The position numbers and the translations under genes were made by a program. This document shows, piece after piece, positions 1 through 9,744 of a stretch of 46,447 nt of DNA (within the stretch, counting starts at the first letter, position 1; every line of letters begins with the position of its first letter). The notes under the pieces are model-generated. The model ran no database searches. It was not told the DNA's origin and saw nothing but the letters and a program-made list of their open reading frames with translations. This DNA is from Bacteroidota bacterium (GTDB taxonomy: Bacteria > Bacteroidota > Bacteroidia > Chitinophagales > Chitinophagaceae): NCBI GenBank assembly GCA_013289015.1, contig JABDAV010000014.1:1-46447 (forward strand), written 5' to 3'.

Positions 1-1635
1 ACCCATTTCATTGATGCGTGCATGTACGCAAAGTGTAGAGATCAAACCAATGTTCGGTCCTTCAGGTGTTTCAATTGTACATAAGCGGCCGTAATGTGAA
101 TAATGTACGTCACGCACTTCAAAACCTGCACGTTCACGACTTAAACCACCGGGTCCTAAAGCAGAAATACGGCGTTTGTGTGTAATTTCTGAAAGCGGGT
201 TTGTTTGATCAAGGAACTGGGATAACTGTGACGTTCCGAAGAATGAGTTGATAACAGAAGATAATGTTCTTGCATTGATCAGATCAACAGGCGTAAATAC
301 TTCATTGTCTCTTACGTTCATTCTTTCACGGATGGTACGCGCCATACGGGCCAGACCAACACCAAACTGAGCATATAATTGTTCACCCACAGTGCGAACA
401 CGACGGTTGCTCAGGTGATCGATATCATCAATTTCTGCTTTTGCATTCGTAAGACGAACCAGGTATTTAATGATCTCGATAATATCTTCTCTTGTTAAAA
501 CTTTTGTTTCCAGTTTCTGTGTTACATCCAGTTTGCGGTTGATCTTATAACGGCCAACTTCACCAAGATCATAACGTTTATCGCTGAAGAATAATTTATC
601 GATGATACCGCGCGCAGTTTCATTATCCGGAGCATCAGCACCGCGCAACTGGCGGTAGATATGCTGAACAGCTTCCAACTCACTGTTTGAGGTATCTTTA
701 TTTAAGGTATTATATATTATTGCGTAATCGCCGCCTACATCTTCTTTCTGAATAAAAACGCTTTTTACGTCAAGCTCGGCAATCATTTCAATTGCATCTT
801 CATCCAGCACGGTATCGCGTTCCATAACGATCTCGTTACGCTCAATGGAAACAACTTCACCGGTATCTTCATCTACAAAATCTTCAACCCAGGTTCTTAA
901 AACACGAGCTGCGAGTTTTTTGCCAACGTAGGCTTGTAAAGTTTTCTTATCGGTTTTTACTTCATCCGCCATTCCGAATAATTCCAGGATGTCTTTATCA
1001 GTTTCGTAACCAATAGAACGCAATAAAGTTGTTACCGGGAATTTTTTCTTACGGTCGATGTAAGCATACATTACATTATTAATATCTGTAGCAAACTCCA
1101 TCCAAGCACCCTTAAAAGGAATTACCCTTGCAGAGTAAATCTTTGTGCCATTGGGGTGAATAGATTGACCGAAGAATACACCCGGAGAACGGTGTAACTG
1201 AGAAACTACCACGCGTTCAGCGCCATTGATAACAAAAGTGCCGCGCGGAGTCATATAAGGAATATTCCCCAGGAACACATCCTGAACGATGGTCTGGAAA
1301 TCAACGTGTTCTTCGTCGTTACAACTTAAACGCAGTTTTGCTTTAAGCGGAACAGCGTAGGTTAATCCGCGTTCCATACATTCTTCAATAGTATAGCGTG
1401 GCGGATCGATAAAGTAATCCAAAAATTCCAGCACAAAAATGTTACGCGTGTCAGTGATAGGGAAGTTTTCCTTGAACACTTTAAACAAGCCTTCATTGTT
1501 ACGCTTATCAGGCGTAGTCTCCAACTGGAAAAAATCTCTGAATGACTCTAATTGAATATCCAATAAATCGGGAGACTCAGCAAGGTTTTTTGTTTTACCG
1601 AAGCTGACTCTGTTTTGTAATTTAGTTGATGACAT
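1..1635 (-). CDS. rpoB: DNA-directed RNA polymerase beta subunit, 5' part
   Basis: This is the beta subunit of RNA polymerase, which forms half of the catalytic cleft. The frame is open from the ATG at 1633-1635 to the left edge, giving 545 residues of a protein usually near 1270. The translation begins [14 protein letters not shown] and contains the beta lobe and fork regions. Rifampicin cluster I is readable at about 150-250 ([20 protein letters not shown], then [10 protein letters not shown]). The positions equivalent to E. coli D516, H526 and S531 are the sensitive-type residues, so no classic resistance substitution is visible in cluster I. The C-terminal half lies outside the window. 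A TAnnTTTG promoter box lies 127 bases upstream. The next gene on that side is divergent and unrelated, so rplL does not directly precede rpoB here. The identification is secure. Confidence 0.97.
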   Translation of the reverse strand, partial: MSSTKLQNRVSFGKTKNLAESPDLLDIQLESFRDFFQLETTPDKRNNEGLFKVFKENFPITDTRNIFVLEFLDYFIDPPRYTIEECMERGLTYAVPLKAKLRLSCNDEEHVDFQTIVQDVFLGNIPYMTPRGTFVINGAERVVVSQLHRSPGVFFGQSIHPNGTKIYSARVIPFKGAWMEFATDINNVMYAYIDRKKKFPVTTLLRSIGYETDKDILELFGMADEVKTDKKTLQAYVGKKLAARVLRTWVEDFVDEDTGEVVSIERNEIVMERDTVLDEDAIEMIAELDVKSVFIQKEDVGGDYAIIYNTLNKDTSNSELEAVQHIYRQLRGADAPDNETARGIIDKLFFSDKRYDLGEVGRYKINRKLDVTQKLETKVLTREDIIEIIKYLVRLTNAKAEIDDIDHLSNRRVRTVGEQLYAQFGVGLARMARTIRERMNVRDNEVFTPVDLINARTLSSVINSFFGTSQLSQFLDQTNPLSEITHKRRISALGPGGLSRERAGFEVRDVHYSHYGRLCTIETPEGPNIGLISTLCVHARINEMG

Positions 1636-1936
1636 ATCTGATTGATAGTTTTCCGGAAAAATTATATTGAGCTGAACTTTCGGGTTCAAAGGCAGCATGT
1701 AAAAGCAAACAATTTTTCATTATGAATAGCTTTATTGCCAATAGCCCAAATAAAAGGAGGGCAAAGGTAAAGCATTAACATGAAACCAGTATAATTTTTT
1801 AAAGATACAGGTAAGCCAAACAGTTAAAATAATCAAAATAATAGTGGAGATCGCCTTCTGTTATAGAAGTTTTTGATAAGCAGTGATTTAAACTTTGAAA
1901 AGTTCTGCTTGTCTTAAAACAAAAATAGCTGAAGTC
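1636..1936. other. Divergent intergenic region, rpoB / outer-membrane protein
   Basis: This is a 301-base AT-rich region between divergent genes. It holds the rpoB promoter box described separately and nothing that resembles a gene. An ATG at 1895 would extend the right-hand gene, but it was rejected because it adds 14 residues in front of a clear signal peptide. Confidence 0.6.
1762..1769 (-). promoter_or_regulatory. Predicted -7 promoter box for rpoB
   Basis: On the minus strand this reads TACCTTTG, an exact match to the Bacteroidota -7 consensus TAnnTTTG. It implies an rpoB leader of about 120 bases. The leader contains a weak inverted repeat (GCCC...GGGC, 1744-1763 region). No convincing -33 box is visible. 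Confidence 0.55.
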
Positions 1937-2605
1937 ATGAAAAAGCAAATTATAGGGTTTACCGTCCTGCTCATTTTTATTTCTGTGGCTGCAGATGCAC
2001 AATTTTATGGAGGAGGTGTTTATATAGAGAGAAGCCACAGAAGGCCGCCGCCGAGATCCCAGCATCGCCCTAAAGTGCCGCCCTTCAAGCCTACTGTTAA
2101 TTTAAGTTTCGGATATGGATTCCCTAATCTTGATAAAAATTACCTGGCTCAGTTTTATAATGCTTACCAGGGATCGCCTTCACAACAAACAGGACCTGCC
2201 TTTGCCAATCTTGATTATCAATTCAGCCGTTACACCAGTATAGGAATAATGGGCAGTTATGGCAAAGTGTCTGTGCCTTATTTTGATTATAACTCAAATG
2301 AAGGAATACCTTCTTTTACAGGCAGGTTGGAGAGTTGGGGCATTATGTTTAATATGATAAGTTACATGCCTTCAGCTAATAAGGCAATAAACCCATATAT
2401 AAGAACAGCAATAGGGATAAATAGCTGGACCCAGGATTATAGCTATCCTGACGGAAGCAAAGCAGCGGTTGTTTCAAACCCAACAGATTTTGCTTACCAG
2501 TTTTCTTTAGGCGCAAGATTTAATTTTTCTCCTAATGCCGGCTTTTTCATTGAAGCGGGTTATGGTAAATATATTGGTGCCGCAGGGCTGACTTTCAGAT
2601 TTTAG
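1937..2605 (+). CDS. Small outer-membrane beta-barrel-like protein
   Basis: This is a 222-residue exported protein. The ATG at 1937 was chosen because it directly opens a signal peptide (MKKQIIGFTVLLIFISVAAD, then AQ). After a basic, proline-rich segment (residues about 30-50), the rest alternates polar and aromatic residues in strand-like blocks such as VNLSFGYGF, GIMGSYGKV, FSLGARFNF and FFIEAGYGK. The last residue is phenylalanine (AAGLTFRF), the classic C-terminal signal for BAM-mediated barrel insertion. Eight strands would fit the length (inference). No ligand or enzyme motif is visible, and the function is unknown. It is transcribed alone, divergent from rpoB and convergent with the next gene. 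Confidence 0.8.
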   Translation: MKKQIIGFTVLLIFISVAADAQFYGGGVYIERSHRRPPPRSQHRPKVPPFKPTVNLSFGYGFPNLDKNYLAQFYNAYQGSPSQQTGPAFANLDYQFSRYTSIGIMGSYGKVSVPYFDYNSNEGIPSFTGRLESWGIMFNMISYMPSANKAINPYIRTAIGINSWTQDYSYPDGSKAAVVSNPTDFAYQFSLGARFNFSPNAGFFIEAGYGKYIGAAGLTFRF

Positions 2606-2662
2606 TAATGAACAATTAAAGAAAATACTTTCCTGGAATGAGGGCATTTTTTATTATCGGAA

Positions 2663-3133
2663 TTAAAACACTGAGCCTAAGACAACTCCGAATATTATTA
2701 CAATCAGGAATATGCACAGAGCAATGGTTGTGAAAACCCCAAAAAACTTCAATAACGATTTCAGGCTTTCAAAAGACTTGTTTAAAACGATCTGATCGTT
2801 GGTTTTTATTGCCAACTGCATTTTTGTTGAAAACCTGTACAGGAATAAAAATGGAAAGAAATAAATTAAAGCGATAAGAAAAAAATAGAAAGCAAAAATT
2901 ATTCCTAATGTGCTTGAAGGAAGGTCCAGGTTTTGAAGTTCCGGGTTTAAATCAGAAGATGAAAAATTGCCACCTGAAAATGCAAATACGCATCCGCATA
3001 CCAGGAGTATCGTAATAACAATAAACCCCAGGATTGAAAGAAACTTACCCCATTTAGCTGCTTCATTTAGATAAGGAATGTTACCGTTATCAACCTGTAA
3101 ATTGAATGAGTGTAGTGAATTGATATCTTCCAT
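2663..3133 (-). CDS. DUF5362-like small membrane protein
   Basis: A 156-residue inner-membrane protein with three hydrophobic segments: about residues 31-52 (FLSILGFIVITILLVCGCVF), 74-100 (an aromatic-rich stretch) and 130-156. The N-terminal region (NEAAKWGKFLSILGFIVI) matches my recollection of the DUF5362 family common in Bacteroidota, whose function is not known. The segment between TM2 and TM3 is a short amphipathic stretch (STKMQLAIKTNDQIVLNKSF). It stands alone, with its 3' end facing the beta-barrel gene. The start at 3133 is the only ATG before the first TM segment. Confidence 0.7.
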   Translation of the reverse strand: MEDINSLHSFNLQVDNGNIPYLNEAAKWGKFLSILGFIVITILLVCGCVFAFSGGNFSSSDLNPELQNLDLPSSTLGIIFAFYFFLIALIYFFPFLFLYRFSTKMQLAIKTNDQIVLNKSFESLKSLLKFFGVFTTIALCIFLIVIIFGVVLGSVF

Positions 3134-3673
3134 AGTATAATTGGTTTAGCATTAAACCTGTTTAATTGATTGGTTATATAAATTTAGCAACTAAAACTTC
3201 CCGGTATACTATTAATTTTCAGTTAATCTACCGGCGGAGTTTTTTTTATATAGTTACATACGAGCTAAACAAAGGTAAAAATTGAAAGCCATTTTTTGGG
3301 TGCATTTAAAATTGTCGCTTATAGTTTAGCAAAATTTACAATACAATTTTTCAAATTGAACCACATAAATACATCGAAGTTTCACATTGCTTCAGGTAAT
3401 AAAGAAAACAGGTTGTTTACAGGGGTTTTCTGTCCTTCTTTAAAAATATCTACACAATGAAAATTTATAAGAATGCCTTTCGGCTTTTGCAGCATTTGCA
3501 TATAAGACAGTAGCAAACCCGACAGGTTTGATTGTAGCTAAGTCGCCTGTTTATAATAAAAACCTGTCAGGTTTACTGCTTAAGCAAACAAGTTCATGGC
3601 CGGTACCTCAAAATATATCAAAATATAATATCCGCCCGTTTTCATTTAAAAATTATAACATTCAAAAGAGCTT
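3134..3673. other. 540-base intergenic region with short palindromes
   Basis: No convincing gene is present. A nominal 60-codon frame at 3528-3710 crosses the palindromes and overlaps the end of the next gene. An inverted repeat AGAAAAC...GTTTTCT spans about 3401-3432. Two copies of an AAACCTGnCAGGTTT-type palindrome follow at 3515 and 3560. Confidence 0.6.
3515..3574. repeat. Pair of AAACCTGTCAGGTTT palindromes
   Basis: 3560-3574 reads AAACCTGTCAGGTTT, a perfect 7-base inverted repeat around one base. 3515-3529 reads AAACCCGACAGGTTT, the same palindrome with small changes. The copies are 45 bases apart in an otherwise empty region downstream of the M16 protease gene. Such palindromes recur in Bacteroidota genomes. 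A role as a protein-binding site or REP-like element is only a guess. Confidence 0.6.
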
Positions 3674-6412
3674 CTATTTCGAATCATTATTTTTAAAATC
3701 TCCTGTATAGATGAATGTTGTATTGTCTAAGGTGATGTATTTTCTTAAAGCAGCATTAACCTGTTCAAGCGTAAGGCTTTTTGCTTTTGATTCATAATCT
3801 GAATAAAAATCCAGGTCTGCTCCTTCGCTCATGTAGTAAGATAACCGCCAGGCAAGATTCTGATCATCTCCCAAATAGGTTTTGCGCTGCTGCAGCCAGC
3901 TTTCCACTGATTTATTTAATTCATCCTGCTTAAACCCTGTTTGCCTTGCTGTATTGATAACATCTCTCAAAGCACTGTCGAGCCTGTTTTTATAAGCCGG
4001 ATTGAATATTGCATAAACACCCCATGATGAAGCCTGGTATTTATAGCTTGACGACATAAATGAACCTGCACCATAACTCATACCTTCTGATTCGCGCAGG
4101 CGCTTTGGAATGCGTGAAGAAAGAAATGCACCTCCCCCTAACATTTCATTGGCAATATCCAAAGCAACATAATCGGGATCGGTTTCTTTTAAAGCAACAT
4201 TAATTCTTCCGAATAATACAGCATTCTTTTTATCAGGAATATTAATGGTTTCAAGGCTGCCATTTACATTAAAATACTTATCAGCTATCTCTGTATAAGG
4301 TTGTTTGCTTGTAAACCCTGCAAGATATTTTTGAAAGAAAGCATTGATAACACCCGCATCAATGTCTCCGGAAAACCCAACATAACCATTGTTAGCACCG
4401 TAAAAGTTATTATAAAAGTCTTTTACATTATCAAGTGTTACAGATTGCAGATCGGCTAATTTTTCATCAATGCTTTCATAATAATACGGATGGCCTTTCG
4501 GGTATAAAATCGTTTTTTTGTTCACCATTTCAAACGCTACATATTGCGGATCGCTTGCGTTGGCTTCATACCCGCTTTTTATATCGAGCAATAATTTATC
4601 AAACTCGGTTTTGTCAAATGAAGGATGCAATAAAATATCTCCCAACAAATCAAGTGCAGTAGTAAGGTTATTACTGTCTGTGCTCAAACTAACATCTATT
4701 TCATCACCGCTGCCACTGATATCAATGGAAGTTTTTATTTTATCAAGCAAGTCATTGATGTCTTTCCTGGTTTTTGTAGTGGTTCCTGCTTTAAGCATGC
4801 TGGCAGTTACATCGGGAATAATATTTTTTCCTGTAAGGCTGTTTTCATCACCTGTTTTAAAAATAAAATTTGCATATACTTTATCACCTTTGGAGGGCTT
4901 TTTAAGCAATGCATATTGCATACCGTTTGCCAGCTTCCCATATGCTGTTTTCTTTTTTATATTAGGTATGCTTACCTCAAAAGTTTCTGTTTGAGCGGCA
5001 ACAGCTCTTCCTTTATAGTTCTTTACCAAAGCATTTATGTCAGGCCTTGCTGCAACGGTGGTTCTTTCGGCTGTTTTATCAGGAATAAAAACACCTACCG
5101 TTCTATTGCTGGGCAAATAATATTTTTTTAAAGCTGCCTGTACATCTTCCAATGTTAAACTGTCAAGCCTGTCTCTATACACATAAAACAAGCGCCAGTC
5201 GCCCGCGCCGATTATCTCTGCCAGGTCTATGCAAAAATTTTCTGTGTTGCTTTCAACGTCGTAAACATTTTTCTTCAGGTTATTTTTTGCCCTGTCCAGG
5301 TCTTCCTGCGTAATAACGGTATTGGGTAAATTATCGGCTGCGTCAATAAAAGCAGTTTTAGCGCTGTCAAGGCTTTTATCTTTTGGTATGCTGCAACCGA
5401 AATAAGAAAAACCGGGATCATAAAGCGTCGGGCTCCAGCCATATACTTTTGTGGCAAGTTGTGTTTGCACCAACGCTTTATAAAAAATTCCCGAAGGATC
5501 ATTTGTAAGAATATTTATTACTGCAACATTGGCAACATAATCTTTATCAGAATAAGCCGGCGTGTGATAACCCATACCTATAAAAGGTATATCTCCGTTG
5601 CGTTTAAGCTCAACATACCGTTCTCCATCCTGGGGCGGTTCAACAGTATAGGGCGGCTCAATTACACGTGTTGGTTTAGCAATAGCGCCAAAATATTTTC
5701 CTATCCATGCAAGGGTTTTCGCTTCGTCAATTTTTCCGCCTACTATTAATGTTGCATCATCAGGCTGGTAATATTTTTTATAAAATGCAGTAAGGTTGGT
5801 GATGGGAACACGTTCAATATCTTCTTTACTTCCAATGGTTGATTTGCCGTAATTGTGCCACAGGTACATGGTGGAGATTACTCTTTCCTGTAAAATATTG
5901 TCAGGATAATTTTCGTCACTTTCAAATTCATTGCGCACAACTGTAAATTCTTTTTGCAGGTCTTCGTTGCGCATTAAAGAGTTTACCATCCTGTCTGATT
6001 CCATATCCAAAGCCCATGTAAGATTACTGTCGCTTGCAGGTAATATTTCAAAGTAATCCGTTCTGTCGTACCATGTTGAGCCGTTTGCGCTGGCGCCTTT
6101 ATCGGCAATGGTTTGTTTAATACTGGAGAATTTTTTTGAGCCTTTGAACATCATGTGTTCAAGCAAATGCGCCATGCCTGTTTCGCCGTATCCTTCCTGC
6201 CGCGATCCTACATGATACACAACATTTACAATTACATTATTGATGGATGCATCCGGAACAAGCAATACCTGCAGGCCATTGCTGAGGCTGTATTCTTTAA
6301 CGCCTTCAACAGAGGTAACGGGTTTTGGCTGTTCAATTGTTTTAGAAGTTTGCTGTGCTAAGATGGTTTTGGTTAACAGCACCAGCAACAGTAAGGTGCA
6401 GATTCTTTTCAT
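3674..6412 (-). CDS. M16 family zinc metalloprotease, two-domain, exported
   Basis: This is a pitrilysin-type zinc peptidase of 912 residues with a signal peptide (MKRICTLLLLVLLTKTILAQ). The inverted zinc motif HxxEH is at residues 82-86 (HLLEH). The third ligand, Glu162, lies in NEFESDENYP, exactly 76 residues after His86 as in the family. A second M16 half begins near residue 495. It lacks its own HxxEH, so this is the usual active-plus-inactive chamber arrangement. It should degrade peptides in the periplasm. No partner protease gene is adjacent, and both flanking genes are unrelated. No exact promoter box is visible upstream. Confidence 0.93.
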   Translation of the reverse strand: MKRICTLLLLVLLTKTILAQQTSKTIEQPKPVTSVEGVKEYSLSNGLQVLLVPDASINNVIVNVVYHVGSRQEGYGETGMAHLLEHMMFKGSKKFSSIKQTIADKGASANGSTWYDRTDYFEILPASDSNLTWALDMESDRMVNSLMRNEDLQKEFTVVRNEFESDENYPDNILQERVISTMYLWHNYGKSTIGSKEDIERVPITNLTAFYKKYYQPDDATLIVGGKIDEAKTLAWIGKYFGAIAKPTRVIEPPYTVEPPQDGERYVELKRNGDIPFIGMGYHTPAYSDKDYVANVAVINILTNDPSGIFYKALVQTQLATKVYGWSPTLYDPGFSYFGCSIPKDKSLDSAKTAFIDAADNLPNTVITQEDLDRAKNNLKKNVYDVESNTENFCIDLAEIIGAGDWRLFYVYRDRLDSLTLEDVQAALKKYYLPSNRTVGVFIPDKTAERTTVAARPDINALVKNYKGRAVAAQTETFEVSIPNIKKKTAYGKLANGMQYALLKKPSKGDKVYANFIFKTGDENSLTGKNIIPDVTASMLKAGTTTKTRKDINDLLDKIKTSIDISGSGDEIDVSLSTDSNNLTTALDLLGDILLHPSFDKTEFDKLLLDIKSGYEANASDPQYVAFEMVNKKTILYPKGHPYYYESIDEKLADLQSVTLDNVKDFYNNFYGANNGYVGFSGDIDAGVINAFFQKYLAGFTSKQPYTEIADKYFNVNGSLETINIPDKKNAVLFGRINVALKETDPDYVALDIANEMLGGGAFLSSRIPKRLRESEGMSYGAGSFMSSSYKYQASSWGVYAIFNPAYKNRLDSALRDVINTARQTGFKQDELNKSVESWLQQRKTYLGDDQNLAWRLSYYMSEGADLDFYSDYESKAKSLTLEQVNAALRKYITLDNTTFIYTGDFKNNDSK

Positions 6413-6850
6413 AATAAAAGTTTAGTTTTTAAAAATAGCTTGTTTTTAAATAATAATTGAAGAAATAACAATATGCTCCCAAAACAGGATAGACGTGTTT
6501 TTATGCAAATCAGCAACACTTTATGGCATAAAACGGAATAATAAAACCATAGCCTGTTTTTTAAAATTGCCACGAATGCACGAAAAAATTACCAGCAGGC
6601 TCATTTCTTCGATATAACTTCGATCTATTGGATCGAAGTTATATCGTCTTTATTTCGATTATTTTTCGAAAAAATAAGCTCCCAGGCATTTTTGTCGTAG
6701 TAGTCTCCATAGCAAGCATACAGCAAGGCATGGGACTGTTCGTTATTGAGTAATTATGTGTATTGTAAATAAAAGCGCAGGATCTTGCGGTTTCGCATAA
6801 GGCTTTAAACAAGACCCTTCTCAGACAAAGGATTATTTCTAAATTACACA
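6413..6850. other. Intergenic region with a 96-bp palindromic element
   Basis: This region lies between divergent genes. It contains an inverted repeat TTTTATGC...GCATAAAA at 6499-6533 and the nested palindrome described separately at 6591-6687. A minus-strand frame at 6639-6851 has no recognisable content. No clear -7 box is seen for either neighbour. Confidence 0.55.
6591..6687. repeat. Nested-palindrome element, copy 1
   Basis: The core at 6610-6646 is a perfect 16-bp inverted repeat, CGATATAACTTCGATC / GATCGAAGTTATATCG, around TATTG. An outer, degraded inverted repeat frames it: GCAGGCTCATTT on the left (6595-6606) and AAATAAGCTCCCAGG on the right. Copy 2 at 12472-12567 shares 43 identical bases from GCAGGCTC through GGATCGAA and the same overall length. 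This is a dispersed, non-coding element. Confidence 0.8.
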
Positions 6851-8200
6851 ATGAAAAAAATTTATTTTTCGCTTTTCCTGATCCTCAACCTTGCGTTGGC
6901 GGTTTCGGCACAACGCGGATTTAATTATTATAAAGATTCCGGCCGCGTTGGTTCTTCCAATGAAAAAGCGTACACTTATTTTAAGAAAGCTTATTACGAT
7001 TGCATCTGGAAGTGGACTACAGCAGGTGCCGATAGTGCAGAGTATTATTTAAAGCTTGCTATACAGGAAGATTCCAATTATTCCGCTGCCTATGCCTTTC
7101 TTGCACATGTTTATCAATTTAAAACCTATAACCCACAGGATTTCGATAAGTATTTTGCATTGCAAAAGAAGTATGCCGAAAAAGCAATCAGTTATAATCC
7201 TAAAACCGGGGATGCTTATTCAGTCATGTCGGATGTAGTATGGACGGAACATGATACGGCGCAGGCATTGAACCTTTTACGAAATGCAATTGCAAGAGAA
7301 CCTGACAATGTTGGAAATTATCTTTTTCTTTCTGTAAGATTTACACAAATGGGCAAAGCTGATGACAGCGCTATTTATTATTTGCACAGGTTACTTCAGT
7401 ATGATCCCGAATATGGGCAGGCTTTTATGAAACTTGGAAACGTGTATAATTGGAACATTCATGATTTTGACAGTGCTAAATTTTATTACCGCAAAGCCAT
7501 TGAAAATTATAATACAATTAAACCCAGGGATAACAGGATGATGGGCGGCTATTATTCGCTTGCTGATGTTTATAATAAACAGGAGCAATACGATTCAGCT
7601 ATTTATTACTATAAGATTTACCTGCAGGAGCTGGAACCATCTGATATGTATGTAAGAGAACAGTTTCTTAGTTTAACATACAAAGCATTGTATGAATGCC
7701 AGCAGCGGTTATCAGGCAACTATCTTAACCAATTTCTTACATTGAATGAACAGCGCATAGCAAAAGATCCAGGTAATACAGACCTATTGATGCAAACCCT
7801 CGAAGAAAATTATATGAGCATTGAACAGGATTCGGTATATGAAAAATACGCGCTGCCGCTTGCAAAACACATACAAACAATTCATTCACCTGACCCATAT
7901 CTTAGAATCTATGCGACAGATGACGAATTCGTAATATTAAAAAAGCTAAAGCGAAATGATGAAGCCTTAAAAGTGCTTGAAGCATACAATGCAAATAACC
8001 CCAAAGAGCCATTAATTCTTTTTGATTTGGGACGAATGAAAATTTCAACAAACGATAACCAGGCAGGTTTTGCTTATCTTAACAAGGCTAAATTGTATTT
8101 AAATGACGTTTTTACAAAACAGGTTTTTATTGAACAATTAAATAATCCTGATTTTGATAAAGTAAGAAGTACATCAGAGTTTAAGAAGCTAACTGAATAA
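6851..8200 (+). CDS. Exported tetratricopeptide-repeat protein
   Basis: A 449-residue protein with a signal peptide (MKKIYFSLFLILNLALAVSA, then Q). Several TPR-like helix pairs follow between about residues 50 and 290, recognisable by alternating Tyr/Ala/Leu patterns such as DSAIYYLHRLLQYDPEYGQA and DSAKFYYRKAIENYNTIKP. One more unit lies near residue 370 (RNDEALKVLEAYNANNPKEP). TPR arrays bind proteins, and no enzymatic domain is visible. The residue mix and signal suggest a periplasmic or outer-membrane-associated scaffold. It is a single gene, and the sequence after it carries weak inverted repeats (GCACCA...TGGTGC, 8204-8234) without a T tract. Confidence 0.85.
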   Translation: MKKIYFSLFLILNLALAVSAQRGFNYYKDSGRVGSSNEKAYTYFKKAYYDCIWKWTTAGADSAEYYLKLAIQEDSNYSAAYAFLAHVYQFKTYNPQDFDKYFALQKKYAEKAISYNPKTGDAYSVMSDVVWTEHDTAQALNLLRNAIAREPDNVGNYLFLSVRFTQMGKADDSAIYYLHRLLQYDPEYGQAFMKLGNVYNWNIHDFDSAKFYYRKAIENYNTIKPRDNRMMGGYYSLADVYNKQEQYDSAIYYYKIYLQELEPSDMYVREQFLSLTYKALYECQQRLSGNYLNQFLTLNEQRIAKDPGNTDLLMQTLEENYMSIEQDSVYEKYALPLAKHIQTIHSPDPYLRIYATDDEFVILKKLKRNDEALKVLEAYNANNPKEPLILFDLGRMKISTNDNQAGFAYLNKAKLYLNDVFTKQVFIEQLNNPDFDKVRSTSEFKKLTE

Positions 8201-8508
8201 TAAGCACCACCACACAACAAAAGGTGTCTGGTGCGCAACTACCTTCAAAAAATAATCAACTGCTTCCTGTCGCAGCAAACTCTGCAAAGCAACACTGCGT
8301 TCATTTAGTTAAGGCACATCATCACACCACAAAATCTGTCCATTTCGTTGGCTGCAAGGTGCTGTGACAGTTCCAATGCTCACAGGTTTTTGCATTTGAT
8401 TAATAGCAGATGCAACCGCAACGTCTTAAACTATTGCTTAATGTTTTTCATAATTATGATTACAGTGAAATATCTATAGTAAATTAGTTACTTCAAAAAT
8501 TTGTCGCC
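8201..8508. other. Intergenic region with Gfo/Idh 3'-end repeat, copy A
   Basis: 308 bases with no gene. It holds repeat copy A (8268-8345) and, just before the next start, the sequence AAAATTTG at about 8496-8503. That sequence is one base off the TAnnTTTG box and lies only 5 bases before the ATG. Confidence 0.55.
8268..8345 (-). repeat. Dispersed repeat copy A, 3' flank of a Gfo/Idh gene
   Basis: It matches copies B (8954) and C (9931) through CTGCAAAGC...CTGCGTTCATTTAGTTAA and then CACACCACAAAATCTGTCC. That last part is the reverse complement of the final codons and 3' flank of the oxidoreductase gene ending at 13354. Similarity stops soon after TGTCC. The orientation is given to match the parent gene. 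Confidence 0.75.
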
Positions 8509-8934
8509 ATGAAAAAAACCTTTACCTTTTGTCTTATCATAATTTTTATTTCCTGTTCAAAAGAAAATGCACAGGTACCAGAATCGGAATCGGCAAGAAC
8601 CCAGGTTTACACTGCTGCGACTATTTATAACCCGATAGTCGGAGTTTGGGAATTGGGAACCTTTAATATCATCTGTTTCGGTGACACAATAACTTCCGGC
8701 GGCACTCCTGGTGACTTCGTTGATTTCAGCAAAAGAGATACAGCCTTCTATACATATAATACTTTAGGTACCACAGGATATTCGCCGTATTCCGTTATTG
8801 ATTCTGCAACAATCATGATGGGAGATACAATGCATATCATTCGTTTTAACAGTGATAGCATCGCTTTGTTTTGTAACTCATCTGAAGGGCCACCACAGTG
8901 GTCAACATTTTATAAACCGAAAACGAATCATTGA
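8509..8934 (+). CDS. Small putative lipoprotein
   Basis: 141 residues. The N-terminus MKKTFTFCLIIIFISCSKEN is a short charged region, a hydrophobic core and a Cys at 16 followed by SKEN. This fits a lipoprotein signal peptide, although Phe at -3 is not the best lipobox residue. After it, PIVGVWELGTF resembles the opening strand of small lipocalin-like Bacteroidota lipoproteins, but the similarity is too short to assign a fold. The rest is Thr/Ser-rich with a terminal FYKPKTNH. The gene sits between repeat copies A and B, so it may be recent cargo or a remnant. The function is unknown. Confidence 0.65.
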   Translation: MKKTFTFCLIIIFISCSKENAQVPESESARTQVYTAATIYNPIVGVWELGTFNIICFGDTITSGGTPGDFVDFSKRDTAFYTYNTLGTTGYSPYSVIDSATIMMGDTMHIIRFNSDSIALFCNSSEGPPQWSTFYKPKTNH

Positions 8935-8953
8935 GTAGAACCTCTTTTTTTGT

Positions 8954-9066
8954 TGCTGCAGGCCTGCAAAGCGATCCCTGCGTTCATTTAGTTAACGCAT
9001 ATCATCACACCACAAAATCTGTCCACTTCCTATCGCTTTGAGATGAGGTTACCACCGTATCAGCAA
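8954..9066 (-). repeat. Dispersed repeat copy B, 3' end of a Gfo/Idh gene
   Basis: It contains a TGCGTT...AACGCA inverted repeat (8979-8999), then CACACCACAAAATCTGTCC and TATCGCTTTGAGATGAGGTT. It corresponds to about the last 20 codons plus the 3' flank of the gene ending at 13354, same strand. Similarity fades after ACCGTATCA. It lies directly after the lipoprotein gene. Confidence 0.78.
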
Positions 9067-9212
9067 AGTATTATTGGTTGGCATAAGACTTTGCAAAAGC
9101 ATGACAGCACACTAAACACCCGGTTACTTTTCCGTTGGCTGAAATGCGATTTTACACTCTAAATTTTCAAGAGACATTTGATGACGACCTCAACACTTCG
9201 TAAATTAGCGAA

Positions 9213-9739
9213 GTGAAAAAAAGAAAAAGCATAGCACTTGATTTTAAAATTGACAGACTTACAAATTCAATACAAAATACGATTCAGGAGACAGCTTTCC
9301 GACAGAAGTCAGCATGTTAACAAAAGCCGACCTTAAACAAATAATGAAGAAAAACGGTTGGTCTTTCAATTGGAAAATTGATTTTGATGATAATGCAAAA
9401 GAAGTTTATAAGTTGACAATTATTAATAATCCAAACATTATTCAAGGCTTATTAAGTTTGATAATGGAAACTGACCATGTGCTCATGAACTTAGTTGAAA
9501 GTGCGCCTTTCAATATCGGCAAGAATAAACTTTACGAAGGTGTTGCTGGAAACTTAGTTGCTTATGCTTGTAAAGTTTCTTTTCAAAAGGGTTTTGATGG
9601 TTTCGTTGCCTTCGATGCAAAAACAAAACTTATACAACACTATGAGAAGACATTAGGAGCTTATCGGCTTGGCGGACAAAGAATGATTATTCCAACACAA
9701 CCAGCCCAAACTTTAATTGATAAATATTTTAAAAGCTAA
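9213..9739 (+). pseudogene. GNAT-like protein gene with a frameshift near 9281
   Basis: The intact frame 9314-9739 starts at an internal Met (MLTKADLKQIMKKNGWSFNW). Upstream, from GTG at 9213, the other frame reads VKKRKSIALDFKIDRLTNSI, then QNTI. Restoring one T in ACGATTCAGG (about 9281) joins the two as NTISGDSFPTEVSMLTKAD, which matches my recollection of a Bacteroidota hypothetical family beginning exactly this way. The C-terminal part (ESAPFNIGKNKLYEGVAGNL; FDGFVAFDAKTKLIQHYEKT; LGAYRLGGQRM) has the layout of a GNAT acetyltransferase, with the Tyr/Lys-rich terminal helix. A perfect inverted repeat CACTTCG/CGAAGTG (9194-9215) ends at the GTG. A sequencing error, or translation from 9314 only, are the alternatives. 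The next small gene follows after 5 bases. Confidence 0.6.
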
Positions 9740-9744
9740 AACAA

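Noticed and set aside
6610..6646. A true loxP site
   Set aside because: Only nine arm bases match loxP, the spacing differs, and no Cre-like gene is present in the window. The likeness is kept as a lead only.
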